Source: Afipia massiliensis (GTDB lineage Bacteria; Pseudomonadota; Alphaproteobacteria; Rhizobiales; Xanthobacteraceae). Taken from it: a stretch of 64,000 nucleotides of DNA. Where the stretch lies: assembly GCF_014203115.1 (NCBI RefSeq), contig NZ_JACHIJ010000004.1, positions 558,001-622,000 of the forward strand, written 5' to 3'. Of the stretch, positions 24,225 to 33,910 are shown one piece after another. Both the position numbers and the translations under genes were made by a program. Numbering within the stretch: position 1 is the stretch's first letter; each line of letters begins with the position of its first letter. The notes under the pieces were generated by a model, which was given only the letters and a program-made list of their open reading frames with translations, did not search any database and was not told the DNA's origin.

Positions 24225-24615
24225 CGTCCTGTTCGTGAGGGGCGCTTCTCGAGGGCGCTTTGAAGCGGAGCAGGATGCGGCGCCTGCGCACGTGTCTCGC
24301 ACACACGTCGTCCGGGAGGCTGGGGTCAGCGTCCGGGCCAACTACGTGGCTCTGCCTTGAGTGGCTGGACGCGGACAGGATGAAAGCGGCGAAAGCCGCC
24401 GGATCGGGGCGTGAAAGCGTCCGTCCTGTCCCGGAAGAACGCTCCCCTTGCCCAAAATCGCCGTTGATGGAGCGCCGCAAGGCGATGCGCTTCCGGATTT
24501 CATCGTGTCGCAAGCGATGCCGGAAGCGAAACGAACACAAGGTGCGCCTCGCGGCGCTCCATGCCCCTCGCTCTTGGGGCAGAACTAAAGCTCACCTCGC
24601 GCGATGCGCGAGAAC
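24225..24615 (+). repeat. 391-base dispersed repeat, copy A
   Basis: Matches 37016-37408 in inverted orientation over its whole length, at roughly 85 percent identity by eye. Shared blocks include GTGAGGGGCGCTTCTCGAGG, CTTTGAAGCGGAGCAGGATG, AAGGCGATGCGCTTCCGGA and GCTCACCTCGCGC. The copies differ by indels that break every long frame, which argues against coding. The hairpin at 24289-24307 shows paired changes relative to copy B. Confidence 0.9.
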
Positions 24616-24680
24616 AAATGCGCGTGGCTATTTGAATCTATGGATCAGAAATGACGCAAGGGACTCGCTGCTCATTCAGC

Positions 24681-24800
24681 GTCGTCCCGGCGAAGGCCGG
24701 GACCCATAAACACCAGGCGCAGTAATGACGGAGGGCAGAGCCGCATCGACCAAAAATCGATGGCTCAGGGAGTATGGGTCCCGGCCTTCGCCGGGACGAC
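24681..24800. repeat. composite inverted repeat unit 2
   Basis: Starts GTCGTCCCGGCGAAGGCCGG and ends with the inverted CCGGCCTTCGCCGGGACGAC after CTCAGGGAGTATGGGTC. It lies on the other side of copy A from unit 1. Confidence 0.88.
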
Positions 24801-24929
24801 CAGTGAGAGACTATGCAGGATGACGCGGAGAAAGATTGCCCGCGATGCTTCAGTACCCGCAATCGTCATCACCTGCATCGTCCCGGTGATGACGTCTTGT
24901 TTGTTACATCACACGTGCAAACGAAAAAG

Positions 24930-24953
24930 GGCTCCGGAAAACTCCGGAGCCCT
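24930..24953 (-). terminator. rho-independent terminator of rpsA
   Basis: Stem GGGCTCCGG / CCGGAGCCC (24930-24938 with 24945-24953), 6-base loop, followed on the minus strand by TTTTTCGTTT. Confidence 0.93.
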
Positions 24954-24976
24954 GATTGGTTTAAGCGATGAGGCGC

Positions 24977-26677
24977 TTACTTGTCGCGCTTCTTGAGAGC
25001 GTTGCCGAGAATGTCGCCCAGCGTCGCGCCCGAATCGGACGAGCCGTACTGTGCGATGGCTTCCTTCTCTTCAGCGACTTCAAGCGCCTTGATCGAGACC
25101 TGCACCTTGCGCGCCTTCTTGTCGAACTGAATGACACGGGCATCAACCTTTTCGCCAACCGCGAAGCGCTCGGCGCGCTGGTCGCCGCGATCGCGGGCGA
25201 GTTCAGAGCGCTTGATGAAGGTGGTGAAGTCGGTGCCGGTGATCTGAACTTCGATGCCGGCTTCCTTCACCTCGATGATATCGCAGGTCACGACGGCGCC
25301 CTTCTTGACGTCGCCCGGTTCTGCGAACGGATCGCCCTCAAGCTGCTTCACGCCGAGCGAGATGCGCTCCTTCTCGACATCCACGTCGAGCACCACGGCC
25401 TTGACCATGTCGCCCTTCTTGAAGTTGTCGATGACCTGCTCGCCCGGCTGTTTCCAGTCGAGGTCGGACAGATGGACCATGCCGTCCACTTCGCCGTCGA
25501 GGCCCAAGAACAATCCGAATTCGGTCTTGTTCTTGACTTCGCCTTCGACGACCGCACCCACCGGATACTTCTCGACGAAGACTTCCCACGGATTGCGCAT
25601 GGTCTGCTTGAGACCGAGCGAGATGCGGCGCTTGGCCGAATCCACTTCGAGCACCTGCACTTCGACTTCCTGCGAGGTCGAAACGATCTTGCCGGGGTGC
25701 ATGTTCTTCTTGGTCCACGACATTTCCGAGACGTGGATCAGGCCTTCGATGCCCGGCTCCAGTTCGACGAATGCGCCGTAGTCGGTGATGTTGGTGACGC
25801 GTCCGGTGAAGCGCGAATTCAGCGGATACTTCGCCTCGATGCCCTGCCATGGATCGTCCAGCAACTGCTTCATGCCGAGCGAAATGCGGTGAGTTTCGTG
25901 GTTGATCTTGATGATCTTCACCTTGACCGTCTGGCCGATCGCCAGCACTTCGGTCGGGTGATTGACGCGGCGCCACGCGATGTCGGTGACGTGCAGCAGG
26001 CCGTCGATGCCGCCGAGGTCAACGAACGCACCGTAATCGGTGATGTTCTTGACGACGCCGTCGATGACCTGACCTTCTTCGAGGTTCTGGACCAGTTCCT
26101 GACGCTGTTCGGCGCGGGTCTCTTCGAGAACCGTGCGGCGAGACACCACGATGTTGCCGCGGCGGCGATCCATCTTGAGAATCTGGAACGGCTGCGAGTT
26201 GTTCATCAGCGGCGCGACGTCGCGGATCGGGCGAATGTCGACCTGCGAGCGCGGCAGGAAGGCGACAGCGCCGTCGAGATCGACGGTGAAGCCACCCTTG
26301 ACCTGATTGAAGATAACGCCGTGAACCTTCTCGTTGTTGTTGAAGGCCTTCTCGAGCTTGCCCCAGCTTTCTTCGCGGCGCGCCTTGTCGCGCGACAGCA
26401 CGGCTTCGCCGAGTGCGTTCTCGATCCGGTCGAGGAACACCTCGACTTCGTCACCGACCTTGAGGTCGCTTTCACGGCCGGGGCCGTTGAATTCGCGGAG
26501 AGCCACGCGGCCCTCGGTCTTCAGGCCGACGTCGATGACGGCCATGTCCTTCTCAATTGCAACAACCGTGCCCTTGATGACGGAGCTTTCCTGCAGGTTG
26601 CCGCCTGCAAAGGACTCGTCGAGCATCGCCGCGAAATCGTCGCGGGAAGGATTATATGAAGTAGCAGTCGAAGCCAT
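24977..26677 (-). CDS. rpsA: 30S ribosomal protein S1
   Basis: 566 residues with six S1 RNA-binding repeats; the later ones carry the clear pattern G-x-V-x-N-x-x-x-Y-G-A-F-V, for example VKNITDYGAFVDLGG and VTNITDYGAFVELEPG. It recruits mRNA to the 30S subunit. Typical alphaproteobacterial length. It follows cmk with a 248-base leader that may be used for autoregulation, though no site was recognised. A strong terminator ends it. Confidence 0.98.
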   Translation of the reverse strand: MASTATSYNPSRDDFAAMLDESFAGGNLQESSVIKGTVVAIEKDMAVIDVGLKTEGRVALREFNGPGRESDLKVGDEVEVFLDRIENALGEAVLSRDKARREESWGKLEKAFNNNEKVHGVIFNQVKGGFTVDLDGAVAFLPRSQVDIRPIRDVAPLMNNSQPFQILKMDRRRGNIVVSRRTVLEETRAEQRQELVQNLEEGQVIDGVVKNITDYGAFVDLGGIDGLLHVTDIAWRRVNHPTEVLAIGQTVKVKIIKINHETHRISLGMKQLLDDPWQGIEAKYPLNSRFTGRVTNITDYGAFVELEPGIEGLIHVSEMSWTKKNMHPGKIVSTSQEVEVQVLEVDSAKRRISLGLKQTMRNPWEVFVEKYPVGAVVEGEVKNKTEFGLFLGLDGEVDGMVHLSDLDWKQPGEQVIDNFKKGDMVKAVVLDVDVEKERISLGVKQLEGDPFAEPGDVKKGAVVTCDIIEVKEAGIEVQITGTDFTTFIKRSELARDRGDQRAERFAVGEKVDARVIQFDKKARKVQVSIKALEVAEEKEAIAQYGSSDSGATLGDILGNALKKRDK

Positions 26678-26925
26678 TTGTTCTCCAAATGCGGAATGCC
26701 GGCAGCAGGGTTAAGGGCGTATCGCGCATCCAGTGCCAAAGGTCCGCAACCTTTGACGACCGCTTCGCAAGGAGGAATTGCGACAGCGGGCCGGCGTGTG
26801 CCTGCACGAACGATACGGTGCAAAATTGGATTGCCGCGCGGGAAGCGCGTGGTCTGCTGTCCGGAGCCGAGACGAAGATCGACCTCAAAAACCGGGAGCG
26901 GGCTTTCCTCCAATGACGGCGGGGA

Positions 26926-27564
26926 CTATGCCCTCGGCCGGCCCGCTCGGACGGCCTCGACAATGTCGATCGCAGCCCGGACGCCGCTCTCTATATCCAA
27001 CTGAGAGTTATCCAGCAAGTATGCATCCGGAGCCGCTTTTAAAGGCGCTACCGCCCTGTTCTGGTCGCGTTCGTCGCGCTTGAGGATATCCGCCAGCACG
27101 GCGGCCTCGTCCGCGGCCTCGCCCCGGGCACGGGCCTCCAGGGTCCTGCGACGGGCCCGAACATGGGGGTCCGCCACAACGAAGATCTTCACGTCGGCAT
27201 CCGGGCAGATCACGGTTCCAATGTCGCGGCCATCGAGCACAGCCCCCGGCGGGTCCGCAGCAAACTGCCGCTGAAAATTGATAAGTACTTCCCTGACCTT
27301 GGGAATTGCCGAGACAACCGAGGCCGCATCGCCAACCTTCTGGGTTTTCAGGACCGGATTGCCGAACTTTTCCGGGTCGAGTTCCATCGCCATGGCGACT
27401 GCAAGCGACTCATTGGTCAGGTCGGCCCCGGCTTCCAGCATCGCCTGGGCGACCGCACGGTAGATCACGCCGGTATCGAGATGGCGGTACCCGTAATGAT
27501 GGGCCAGGCGCTTGCCGAGCGTGCCTTTTCCGGATGCCGCGGGTCCGTCGATGGCGATGATCAT
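26926..27564 (-). CDS. cmk: cytidylate kinase
   Basis: 212-residue CMP/dCMP kinase. The P-loop is GPAASGKGT at 7-15, the CMP-binding region follows [12 protein letters not shown], and the [19 protein letters not shown] block is diagnostic. It phosphorylates CMP to CDP. The start overlaps the aroA stop by 4 bases, giving the common aroA-cmk-rpsA order. Confidence 0.97.
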   Translation of the reverse strand: MIIAIDGPAASGKGTLGKRLAHHYGYRHLDTGVIYRAVAQAMLEAGADLTNESLAVAMAMELDPEKFGNPVLKTQKVGDAASVVSAIPKVREVLINFQRQFAADPPGAVLDGRDIGTVICPDADVKIFVVADPHVRARRRTLEARARGEAADEAAVLADILKRDERDQNRAVAPLKAAPDAYLLDNSQLDIESGVRAAIDIVEAVRAGRPRA

Positions 27565-28898
27565 GAGAAATCCGCTCCCAGCCCGCGCATCATCGGAATG
27601 AAGTCCGGGAAGCTTGTGGCGATGAAACCGGTGTCGTCGATCTTGACCGGCGTATCCGACGCCGTGCCCATCACCAGCGCCGACATCGCGATGCGATGAT
27701 CCATGTGGGTGGCGACGAGGCCACCGCCGGGCACGTGACCCTTGCCGACCACGATCATGTCATCACCGAAAATCTCCACCTCAACACCGTTGACGCGCAG
27801 CATGTCGGCGGTGGCTTCAAGCCGGTCGGATTCCTTGACGCGCAATTCCTGCAGGCCGCGCATGGTGGTGACGCCTTCCGCATAGGCGGCGGCAACCGCA
27901 AGCACGAGATACTCGTCGATCATCGACGGCGCGCGTTCCGGCGGCACCGTCACGCCGCGCAATTGCGACGCGCGCACACGGAATTGCGCCATCGGCTCGC
28001 CGGCATCGTTGCGCTGATGGCTCTCCTCGATGGACGCGCCCATTTCGCGCAGTGTCGTGAAAAGCCCTGTCCGCAAGGGGTTTGTCATGATGTCGGTCAG
28101 CGTGACGTCCGACTCCGGCACGATCAGCGCGGCGACAATCGGAAACGCCGCAGAGGACGGATCGGCCGGCACGACCACGTTGGCGCCGCGCAGTTCGGGC
28201 TGACCGGTGAGCGCGATCTTGCGGCCATGCGCGCCCTCTTTCGTCGTCACCACGTGGGCGCCGAAATGCGTCAGCATCAGTTCGGTATGGTCGCGGCTGG
28301 CTTCCTGTTCGATCACGGTCGTGACGCCCGGCGCGGACAACCCCGCCAGCAGCACCGCCGACTTGATCTGCGCCGATGCCACCGGAGTGCGATAGATGAC
28401 CGGCAGTGGATCGCGCGCGCCTTGCAGCGTCATCGGCAACCGTCCGCCGTCCGCGCTCGACGTCACGCGCGTGCCCATCAATTCCAATGGATCAAGAATC
28501 CGGCGCATCGGCCGGCTGCGAAGCGACGCATCGCCATCGAACGTCGCCGCAATCGGGCACCCTGCCACCGCGCCCATGGCCAACCGGCATCCGGTGCCGC
28601 TGTTGCCGAAATCGAGCGGTGCGTCCGGCGCCTTGAATCCGCCGACCCCCACGCCACGAACCAACCAGGCCCCTTCGCCGGTGCGTTCGACCCGCGCCCC
28701 GAGCGCGGCCATCGCCTTGGCGGTGTTGAGAACGTCCTCGCCTTCCAAAAGCCCAGAAATCCGGGTTTCACCCACAGCCAACGCGCCCAGAATCAGGGCC
28801 CGGTGCGAAATGGATTTATCGCCCGGAACGCGGACACGGCCGCTGAGAGCGCCCGCGGCGCGCGATTCCAGCGGGGTTGGGTGGTCGGAGTGGGTCAA
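27561..28898 (-). CDS. aroA: 3-phosphoshikimate 1-carboxyvinyltransferase (EPSP synthase)
   Basis: Sixth step of the shikimate pathway, joining PEP and shikimate-3-phosphate. 445 residues from a TTG start at 28898, preceded by AAGGA at 8 bases; an ATG at 28934 would add 12 residues. Motifs: [23 protein letters not shown], and RVKESDR with LRVNGVEVE near the C-terminus. The sequence is closest to the class II type first known from Agrobacterium CP4. At the site where CP4 has Ala (E. coli Gly96) this protein has Gly. Confidence 0.95.
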   Translation of the reverse strand: MTHSDHPTPLESRAAGALSGRVRVPGDKSISHRALILGALAVGETRISGLLEGEDVLNTAKAMAALGARVERTGEGAWLVRGVGVGGFKAPDAPLDFGNSGTGCRLAMGAVAGCPIAATFDGDASLRSRPMRRILDPLELMGTRVTSSADGGRLPMTLQGARDPLPVIYRTPVASAQIKSAVLLAGLSAPGVTTVIEQEASRDHTELMLTHFGAHVVTTKEGAHGRKIALTGQPELRGANVVVPADPSSAAFPIVAALIVPESDVTLTDIMTNPLRTGLFTTLREMGASIEESHQRNDAGEPMAQFRVRASQLRGVTVPPERAPSMIDEYLVLAVAAAYAEGVTTMRGLQELRVKESDRLEATADMLRVNGVEVEIFGDDMIVVGKGHVPGGGLVATHMDHRIAMSALVMGTASDTPVKIDDTGFIATSFPDFIPMMRGLGADFS

Positions 28899-29050
28899 GC
28901 TGGCATTCCTTGGTTTAAGGCGGGCTCCTACCACGGGGCTTGCAGGACGTCACGGGCCGTTCATTTATCCCCCAAACCGCTATTGACAGCGGCGGCGCAA
29001 CTAGCCAAGTGAAGCACCGCTTTTTCAAGACATCCTCAGGACTATAAACC

Positions 29051-29467
29051 GTGGCCAAAGCCGATCTCGGAACCAAGCGTATTTGCCCGACCACGGGCAA
29101 AAAGTTCTATGACCTCAATAAGAATCCGGTGATTTCGCCGTATACTGGCGAGATCGTGCCGATCGCGCCGGTTCCGCCGCCACGCACGCGCGCCGACGCT
29201 GCCGCACGCGCTGCCGCCGCCAATGCCGCCAGCATTGTGCCGGAGCCCGCCGAGGCGGAAGAATTGGTCTCGCTGGAAGAAGCCGATGCCGAGGAGAACA
29301 GCGGCAAGGTCAAGGCCGTGCTGCCGGAATCCGAGGACGATATCGAAGTCGATGAGACCCTCACCGACGACGACGACGATGATTCGACCTTCATCGCCGA
29401 GGACGAGGAAGACGACGAAGACGTTACTGACATCATCGGTGATGTGTCGGGCGATGAAGAGACTTGA
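29051..29467 (+). CDS. TIGR02300 family (FYDLN acid domain) protein
   Basis: 138 residues from GTG 29051. The N-terminal third is conserved (KADLGTKRICPTTGKKFYDL, then NPVISPYTGE) with the FYDLN signature; the C-terminal two thirds are highly acidic runs of Asp and Glu (for example DDDDDDS, DEEDDEDV). Found across Rhizobiales beside aroA. Function unknown; the CP-x-x-G-K segment hints at a degenerate metal site. Divergent from aroA. Confidence 0.9.
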   Translation: MAKADLGTKRICPTTGKKFYDLNKNPVISPYTGEIVPIAPVPPPRTRADAAARAAAANAASIVPEPAEAEELVSLEEADAEENSGKVKAVLPESEDDIEVDETLTDDDDDDSTFIAEDEEDDEDVTDIIGDVSGDEET

Positions 29468-29557
29468 GATAAATCCTCAAGTGTGATTTTTCGGTCCGGC
29501 GCGCAACGCGCGCCGATTCAGATAACCCGCGCAGTCCCACCGCGCGGCAAGGTGTTC

Positions 29558-29633
<76 letters not shown>

Positions 29634-29836
29634 ACCTTCTCTCGGCGAAACAATCATTCGCGTTTTCTGCGAACCGCGTTCGCCCAATGAACCGTGCGGC
29701 TGCGCAGCATGCGCGCGTGCATGGATGCCAACCGGCGCGCGTATTGACGACACTGTCCGAATTCTTTCAATGTGACAGCAGGCTGCAATGTTGCAGTATC
29801 GTCTTCAAATTTTTTTGCTGGTTGAAGGTTGACCCC

Positions 29837-31042
29837 ATGACATCTCAAACCGCGACCGGTGCAATGGCCGGACTGCGCGTCGTCGATCTGACGCGCGTGC
29901 TCGGCGGGCCTTACTGCACGCAGATTCTCGCCGATCACGGCGCGGATGTTGTGAAGGTCGAACCGCCGGCCGGTGACGAGACTCGCGACTGGGGCCCTCC
30001 GTTCCACGACGATGACGCGGCGTATTTCATCGGCACCAACCGCAACAAGCGCGCGATCGCCTTGGACCTCGCGTCGGAAGGCGGACGCGCGGTGCTGATG
30101 AAGATGCTTGAGACCGCCGACGTTCTCACCGAGAACTTCAAGCCGGGAACGCTCGACAAATGGGGCATCGGCAATGATTTTCTGCGCGAAAAATTCCCCC
30201 GGTTGATCCACTGCCGCATTTCCGGATTCGGCGCGGACGGACCTCACGGCGGGCATCCCGGCTACGACGCGATCATTCAGTCCATGGTCGGCCTGATGGC
30301 CTCGACCGGATCGCCGCAGAGCGGCCCGACCCGAATCGGCGTCGCGCTCGTCGACATGACGACGGGACTTTATGCCGCGGTCGGCATTCTGATGGCGTTG
30401 GCCGAACGCGCAAGGTCCGGCAAGGGCCAATTCCTCGAGACCACGCTCTACGAAACCGGCCTCGCGATCATGCATCCACACACCGCCAACTATTTCCTCC
30501 ACGGCAAGCCGCCGGCGCTGACAGGCAACGAGCATCCGAACCTCGTGCCGTATGCAGTATTTCCGGCACGCGACGGCGACGTCTTCATGGGGGTCGGCAA
30601 TGATGGCACCTTCCGCAAGCTGATGAAGGAGCTCGGCAAGCCGGAACTCGGCACCGATCCGCGCTTCGCGCGCAACCGTGACCGTATCGCCCATCGCGAC
30701 GAGCTGCGCGCCGTGATCGTTGATATCCTGAAGGACCATGACAGCGAGCCGCTGTGCCGGCGTCTGCTGGCGGCAGGCCTGCCCGCGGGTCCGGTCCAGT
30801 CGATCGACAAGGCGCTGGCGAGCGAACACGTCAAGCATCGCGGCGATATCATCGAAAAGGATTGGTACAAGGGCGTCGCCTCCCCGATCCGCTTCGATCG
30901 CACCAAGGCCAGCCTGCGTCACGTGCCGCCGAAGTTCAGCGAACATACAGATACCGTGCTGGCGGAGTTCGGCTACTCGGCGAAAGAAATCGCCGATCTG
31001 CGCGCCTCGGGCGTCGTCGCCGGGCCAGAGCGGAAGCGCTAG
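29837..31042 (+). CDS. CaiB/BaiF family CoA transferase
   Basis: 401-residue class III CoA transferase. N-terminal block LRVVDLTRVLGGPYCTQILA and DVVKVEPPAGDETRDWGPP; the catalytic aspartate is expected in VALVDMTTG near residue 172. This class moves CoA between carboxylic acids such as formyl/oxalyl or succinyl/mesaconyl. The substrate is not apparent. ATG 29837 is followed by family-like sequence; upstream extension runs into tRNA-Ala and is rejected. Confidence 0.92.
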   Translation: MTSQTATGAMAGLRVVDLTRVLGGPYCTQILADHGADVVKVEPPAGDETRDWGPPFHDDDAAYFIGTNRNKRAIALDLASEGGRAVLMKMLETADVLTENFKPGTLDKWGIGNDFLREKFPRLIHCRISGFGADGPHGGHPGYDAIIQSMVGLMASTGSPQSGPTRIGVALVDMTTGLYAAVGILMALAERARSGKGQFLETTLYETGLAIMHPHTANYFLHGKPPALTGNEHPNLVPYAVFPARDGDVFMGVGNDGTFRKLMKELGKPELGTDPRFARNRDRIAHRDELRAVIVDILKDHDSEPLCRRLLAAGLPAGPVQSIDKALASEHVKHRGDIIEKDWYKGVASPIRFDRTKASLRHVPPKFSEHTDTVLAEFGYSAKEIADLRASGVVAGPERKR

Positions 31043-31274
31043 GCCGCGGCCTTCGGCTGCAACGCAAGCTTTGGGGCGACGGCAACTCCGTCGCCCCTCT
31101 CCTGACCGCGCACGAGATCGTTCCGGCACCAACGGCCAACGCTCTGCCCCCAAGGTCGAAGCCATTTAAGGCTTCCCACAGGCGACCCTCCCCGCTTACC
31201 ATCCGGCGTCACCAGCACGTCATCCGGCGCTGTTACCGCGCAACGATGATGACGGCTTCAGGGAGAAACTATCG

Positions 31275-32600
31275 ATGACAATTCGCCAGATGGGCTTTCA
31301 GGCTGTCTTGGGCCTGGCTGCTTCGACTCTTCTTGCTTTTGCAACGCCCGCGCAGGCCGTCACCGAGATTCAGTGGTGGCACGCCATGACCGGCGGCAAC
31401 AACGACATCGTCAACAAGCTGGCGGCGGATTTCAACGCCTCGCAAAGCGACTACAAGGTCGTCCCCTCCTTCAAGGGCAGCTATCCCGACACCATGAACG
31501 CAGGCATAGCCGCGTTCCGTGCGGGCAACGCGCCGCATATCATCCAGGTGTTCGAGGTTGGCACGGCGACGATGATGAGTGCCACCGGCGCGATCAAGCC
31601 GGTCTACCAGCTCATGAAGGATGCGAACGAGCCGTTCGATCCGAAGGCCTATCTGCCGGCGATCACCGGTTACTATTCAACCGCGAAGGGCGACATGTTG
31701 TCGTTCCCCTTCAACTCGTCATCGATGGTGATGTGGGTCAATCTCGACGCGCTGAAGAAGGCCAGCATCGCGGAAATCCCGAAAACATGGCCACAGGTTT
31801 TCGATGCCGCGAAGCAACTGAAGGCGGCTGGGTATACCACCTGCGGTTTTTCCAATGCGTGGGCGTCATGGGCCCACATCGAACAGTTCTCCGCCTGGCA
31901 TAATGTTGCGATCGGCACCAAGGCGAACGGCCTCGACGGGTTCGACACCGTGCTGAAATTCAACTCGCCGCTGCACATCAAGCATCTGCAGAACCTGATG
32001 GATCTGCAGAAGGACAAGACCTACGATTATTCCGGCCGCGCCAACGCGAGCGAGAGCCGCTTCAGTTCCGGCGAATGCCCGCTTTTCCTGACCTCGTCGG
32101 GCTACTACGCAACCGCCAAGGGCACCGCCAAGTTTGAATTCACCTCCGCGCCGATGCCGTACTATCCGGACGTCGCCGGCGCACCGCAGAATTCGATCAT
32201 CGGCGGTGCATCGCTGTGGGTGATGGGCGGCAAGAAACCCGAAGAATACAAGGGCGTTGCCAAGTTCTTTGCCTTCCTGTCCGACACCAATCGCCAGGCA
32301 AAGCTGCATCAGGAGTCCGGTTATCTGCCGATCACCAAGGCAGCGTATGAAAAGACCAAAACTGACGGCTTCTACGACAAGAACCCGACGCTGCAGACCC
32401 CGCTGAAGGAGCTCACCAACAAGGAGCCGACAGAAAACTCACGCGGCCTGCGCTTCGGCAACATGGTGCAGATGCGCGACATCTGGGCGGAAGAGATGGA
32501 GGCCGCGCTTGCCGGCCAAAAGACCGCCAAAGACGCGCTCGACTCAGCCGTGAGCCGCGGCAACGCTATGCTTCGCACGTTCGAAAAAACCGCGAAGTGA
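31275..32600 (+). CDS. ugpB: sn-glycerol-3-phosphate ABC transporter, substrate-binding protein UgpB
   Basis: 441 residues. Signal peptide MTIRQMGFQAVLGLAASTLL to about residue 28 (AQA), then the mature start VTEIQWWHAMTGG, which is the UgpB hallmark, with GSYPDTMNAGIAAFRAG next. It binds glycerol-3-phosphate and glycerophosphodiesters in the periplasm. SD AGGGAGA precedes ATG 31275. It is the first gene of the import operon, 232 bases after the CoA transferase. No Pho box was identified by eye. Confidence 0.95.
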   Translation: MTIRQMGFQAVLGLAASTLLAFATPAQAVTEIQWWHAMTGGNNDIVNKLAADFNASQSDYKVVPSFKGSYPDTMNAGIAAFRAGNAPHIIQVFEVGTATMMSATGAIKPVYQLMKDANEPFDPKAYLPAITGYYSTAKGDMLSFPFNSSSMVMWVNLDALKKASIAEIPKTWPQVFDAAKQLKAAGYTTCGFSNAWASWAHIEQFSAWHNVAIGTKANGLDGFDTVLKFNSPLHIKHLQNLMDLQKDKTYDYSGRANASESRFSSGECPLFLTSSGYYATAKGTAKFEFTSAPMPYYPDVAGAPQNSIIGGASLWVMGGKKPEEYKGVAKFFAFLSDTNRQAKLHQESGYLPITKAAYEKTKTDGFYDKNPTLQTPLKELTNKEPTENSRGLRFGNMVQMRDIWAEEMEAALAGQKTAKDALDSAVSRGNAMLRTFEKTAK

Positions 32601-32621
32601 GATTTCCGGAGCGCGGCCGCC

Positions 32622-33020
32622 ATGAAACTGACCGCGCTGATTCCGATGTTGAGCGTATCCGACCTGAAGCGGAGCATCGCGTTCTATCGGGATCGGCTCG
32701 GTTTTCATGTCATCAACGTATTCGGTGAACCCGAGCCGAAATGGTGCATGATCGGCCGCGATAACATCAAGCTCATGCTCAACGAGCCTCCGCGCGAGGA
32801 AATGGACACGCTGCCACTGCATGCCAAGAACTTTCAGGTCTACTACTTCTACCCCGACGACGTGGCAGCCCTCCACGCGGCATGGAAAGATGACGACCTG
32901 GCTGTTACAGATTTGCGCGTCACGGCGTACGGCATGAAGGAATTCGAGTTGCGCGATCCCGATGGCTACTGGCTCTGGTTCGGACAGGAGTCCAGCGAGC
33001 CGCCGACAGTTCACGAGTGA
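32622..33020 (+). CDS. VOC family (glyoxalase/bleomycin resistance-like) protein
   Basis: 132 residues, single vicinal-oxygen-chelate domain: LIPMLSVSDLKRSIAFYRDR, a KLMLNEPP strand and a terminal ELRDPDGYWLWFG. The EL-RDPDGYWL pattern carries the glutamate metal ligand usual in the family; the histidine of the first half is not obvious. It lies between ugpB and ugpA with 21- and 8-base gaps, so it is almost surely co-transcribed with the importer. Its role there is unknown. Confidence 0.88.
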   Translation: MKLTALIPMLSVSDLKRSIAFYRDRLGFHVINVFGEPEPKWCMIGRDNIKLMLNEPPREEMDTLPLHAKNFQVYYFYPDDVAALHAAWKDDDLAVTDLRVTAYGMKEFELRDPDGYWLWFGQESSEPPTVHE

Positions 33021-33028
33021 CGCCCTGA

Positions 33029-33910
33029 ATGGAAAAGTCGGCCACCTTTAACAACAGGCTGCTTCCGTATCTGCTGCTCGCGCCGCAGCTCGTCATCACT
33101 TTCGTATTTTTCTACTGGCCTGCCAGTCAGGCGGTCTTGCAGTCGTTTAAGCGCGAAGACGCCTTCGGCCTCACATCGGAATTCGTCGGCCTGGAGAATT
33201 ATCAGACCCTGTTCGCGCAGCCTGAATACTACAAGGCGATATGGGTAACAGTGGTGTTCTCGACCCTGGTCGCATTGCTGTCGCTCAGTATCGCGCTGAT
33301 GTTTGCGACCCAGGCCGACAAGAACCTGAAGGCGGCGCCGGCCTTCAAGACATTCCTGATCTGGCCTTACGCCGTGGCACCCGCGATCGCCGGCGTGCTG
33401 TGGATTTTCATGTTTCATCCCTCGCTCGGCACGCTGGCGCGGCCGCTGCGCGTTCTTGGCTTCGACTGGAACCCGCTGCTCAACGGCAATCATGCCATGA
33501 CGCTGGTGGTAATGGCCGCAGTCTGGAAGCAGATCTCCTACAATTTCCTGTTTTTCCTTGCCGGTCTGCAGTCGATCCCCAGGAGCGTGCTTGAGGCCAG
33601 CGCGATCGATGGCGCGGGCCCGCTGCGCCGGTTCTGGACCATCGTGTTTCCGTTGCTGTCGCCGACCACGTTCTTCCTGCTGGTCGTCAACGTGGTCTAC
33701 GTTTTCTTCGACACGTTCGGCATCATCGACGCCGTCACCGGCGGCGGCCCGGCGGGTGCGACGACCACCATGGTCTATAAGGTTTACGCGGACGGACGGC
33801 TCGGCGGCGACCTCGGCGGCTCGGCGGCGCAATCCGTGGTGCTGATGGTCATCGTCATCGCGCTGACCGCCGTTCAGTTCCGCTACGTCGAACGCAAGGT
33901 GCAGTACTGA
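33029..33910 (+). CDS. ugpA: sn-glycerol-3-phosphate ABC transporter permease UgpA
   Basis: 293 residues, six membrane helices starting at [20 protein letters not shown]. The cytoplasmic coupling motif is [20 protein letters not shown], the EAA loop that contacts Ugp[12 protein letters not shown] precedes the last helices. No strong SD is seen, so translation is probably coupled to the VOC gene 8 bases upstream. Its stop shares a base with the ugpE start. Confidence 0.94.
   Translation: MEKSATFNNRLLPYLLLAPQLVITFVFFYWPASQAVLQSFKREDAFGLTSEFVGLENYQTLFAQPEYYKAIWVTVVFSTLVALLSLSIALMFATQADKNLKAAPAFKTFLIWPYAVAPAIAGVLWIFMFHPSLGTLARPLRVLGFDWNPLLNGNHAMTLVVMAAVWKQISYNFLFFLAGLQSIPRSVLEASAIDGAGPLRRFWTIVFPLLSPTTFFLLVVNVVYVFFDTFGIIDAVTGGGPAGATTTMVYKVYADGRLGGDLGGSAAQSVVLMVIVIALTAVQFRYVERKVQY

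Larger units (their letters stand above)
23913..24976. other. 1.06-kb gene-free repeat cluster
   Basis: No credible gene. It holds, in order, a GTCATTCCGGG palindrome (23966-24010), a composite inverted unit (24044-24167), a 391-base repeat (24225-24615), a second composite unit (24681-24800), a stretch where I see nothing (24801-24920), and the rpsA terminator. Confidence 0.85.

Noticed and set aside
24082-24540. Possible hypothetical protein in repeat copy A (both strands open)
   Set aside because: Copy B has indels that shift every corresponding frame, so protein coding is not conserved.
23966-24800. CRISPR-like array of short repeats
   Set aside because: The repeats are palindromic, differ in family and spacing, and no cas genes are near.
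24968-26659. 563-codon open frame on the plus strand
   Set aside because: Antisense shadow of rpsA; high GC leaves few stops and the translation has no domain or SD.
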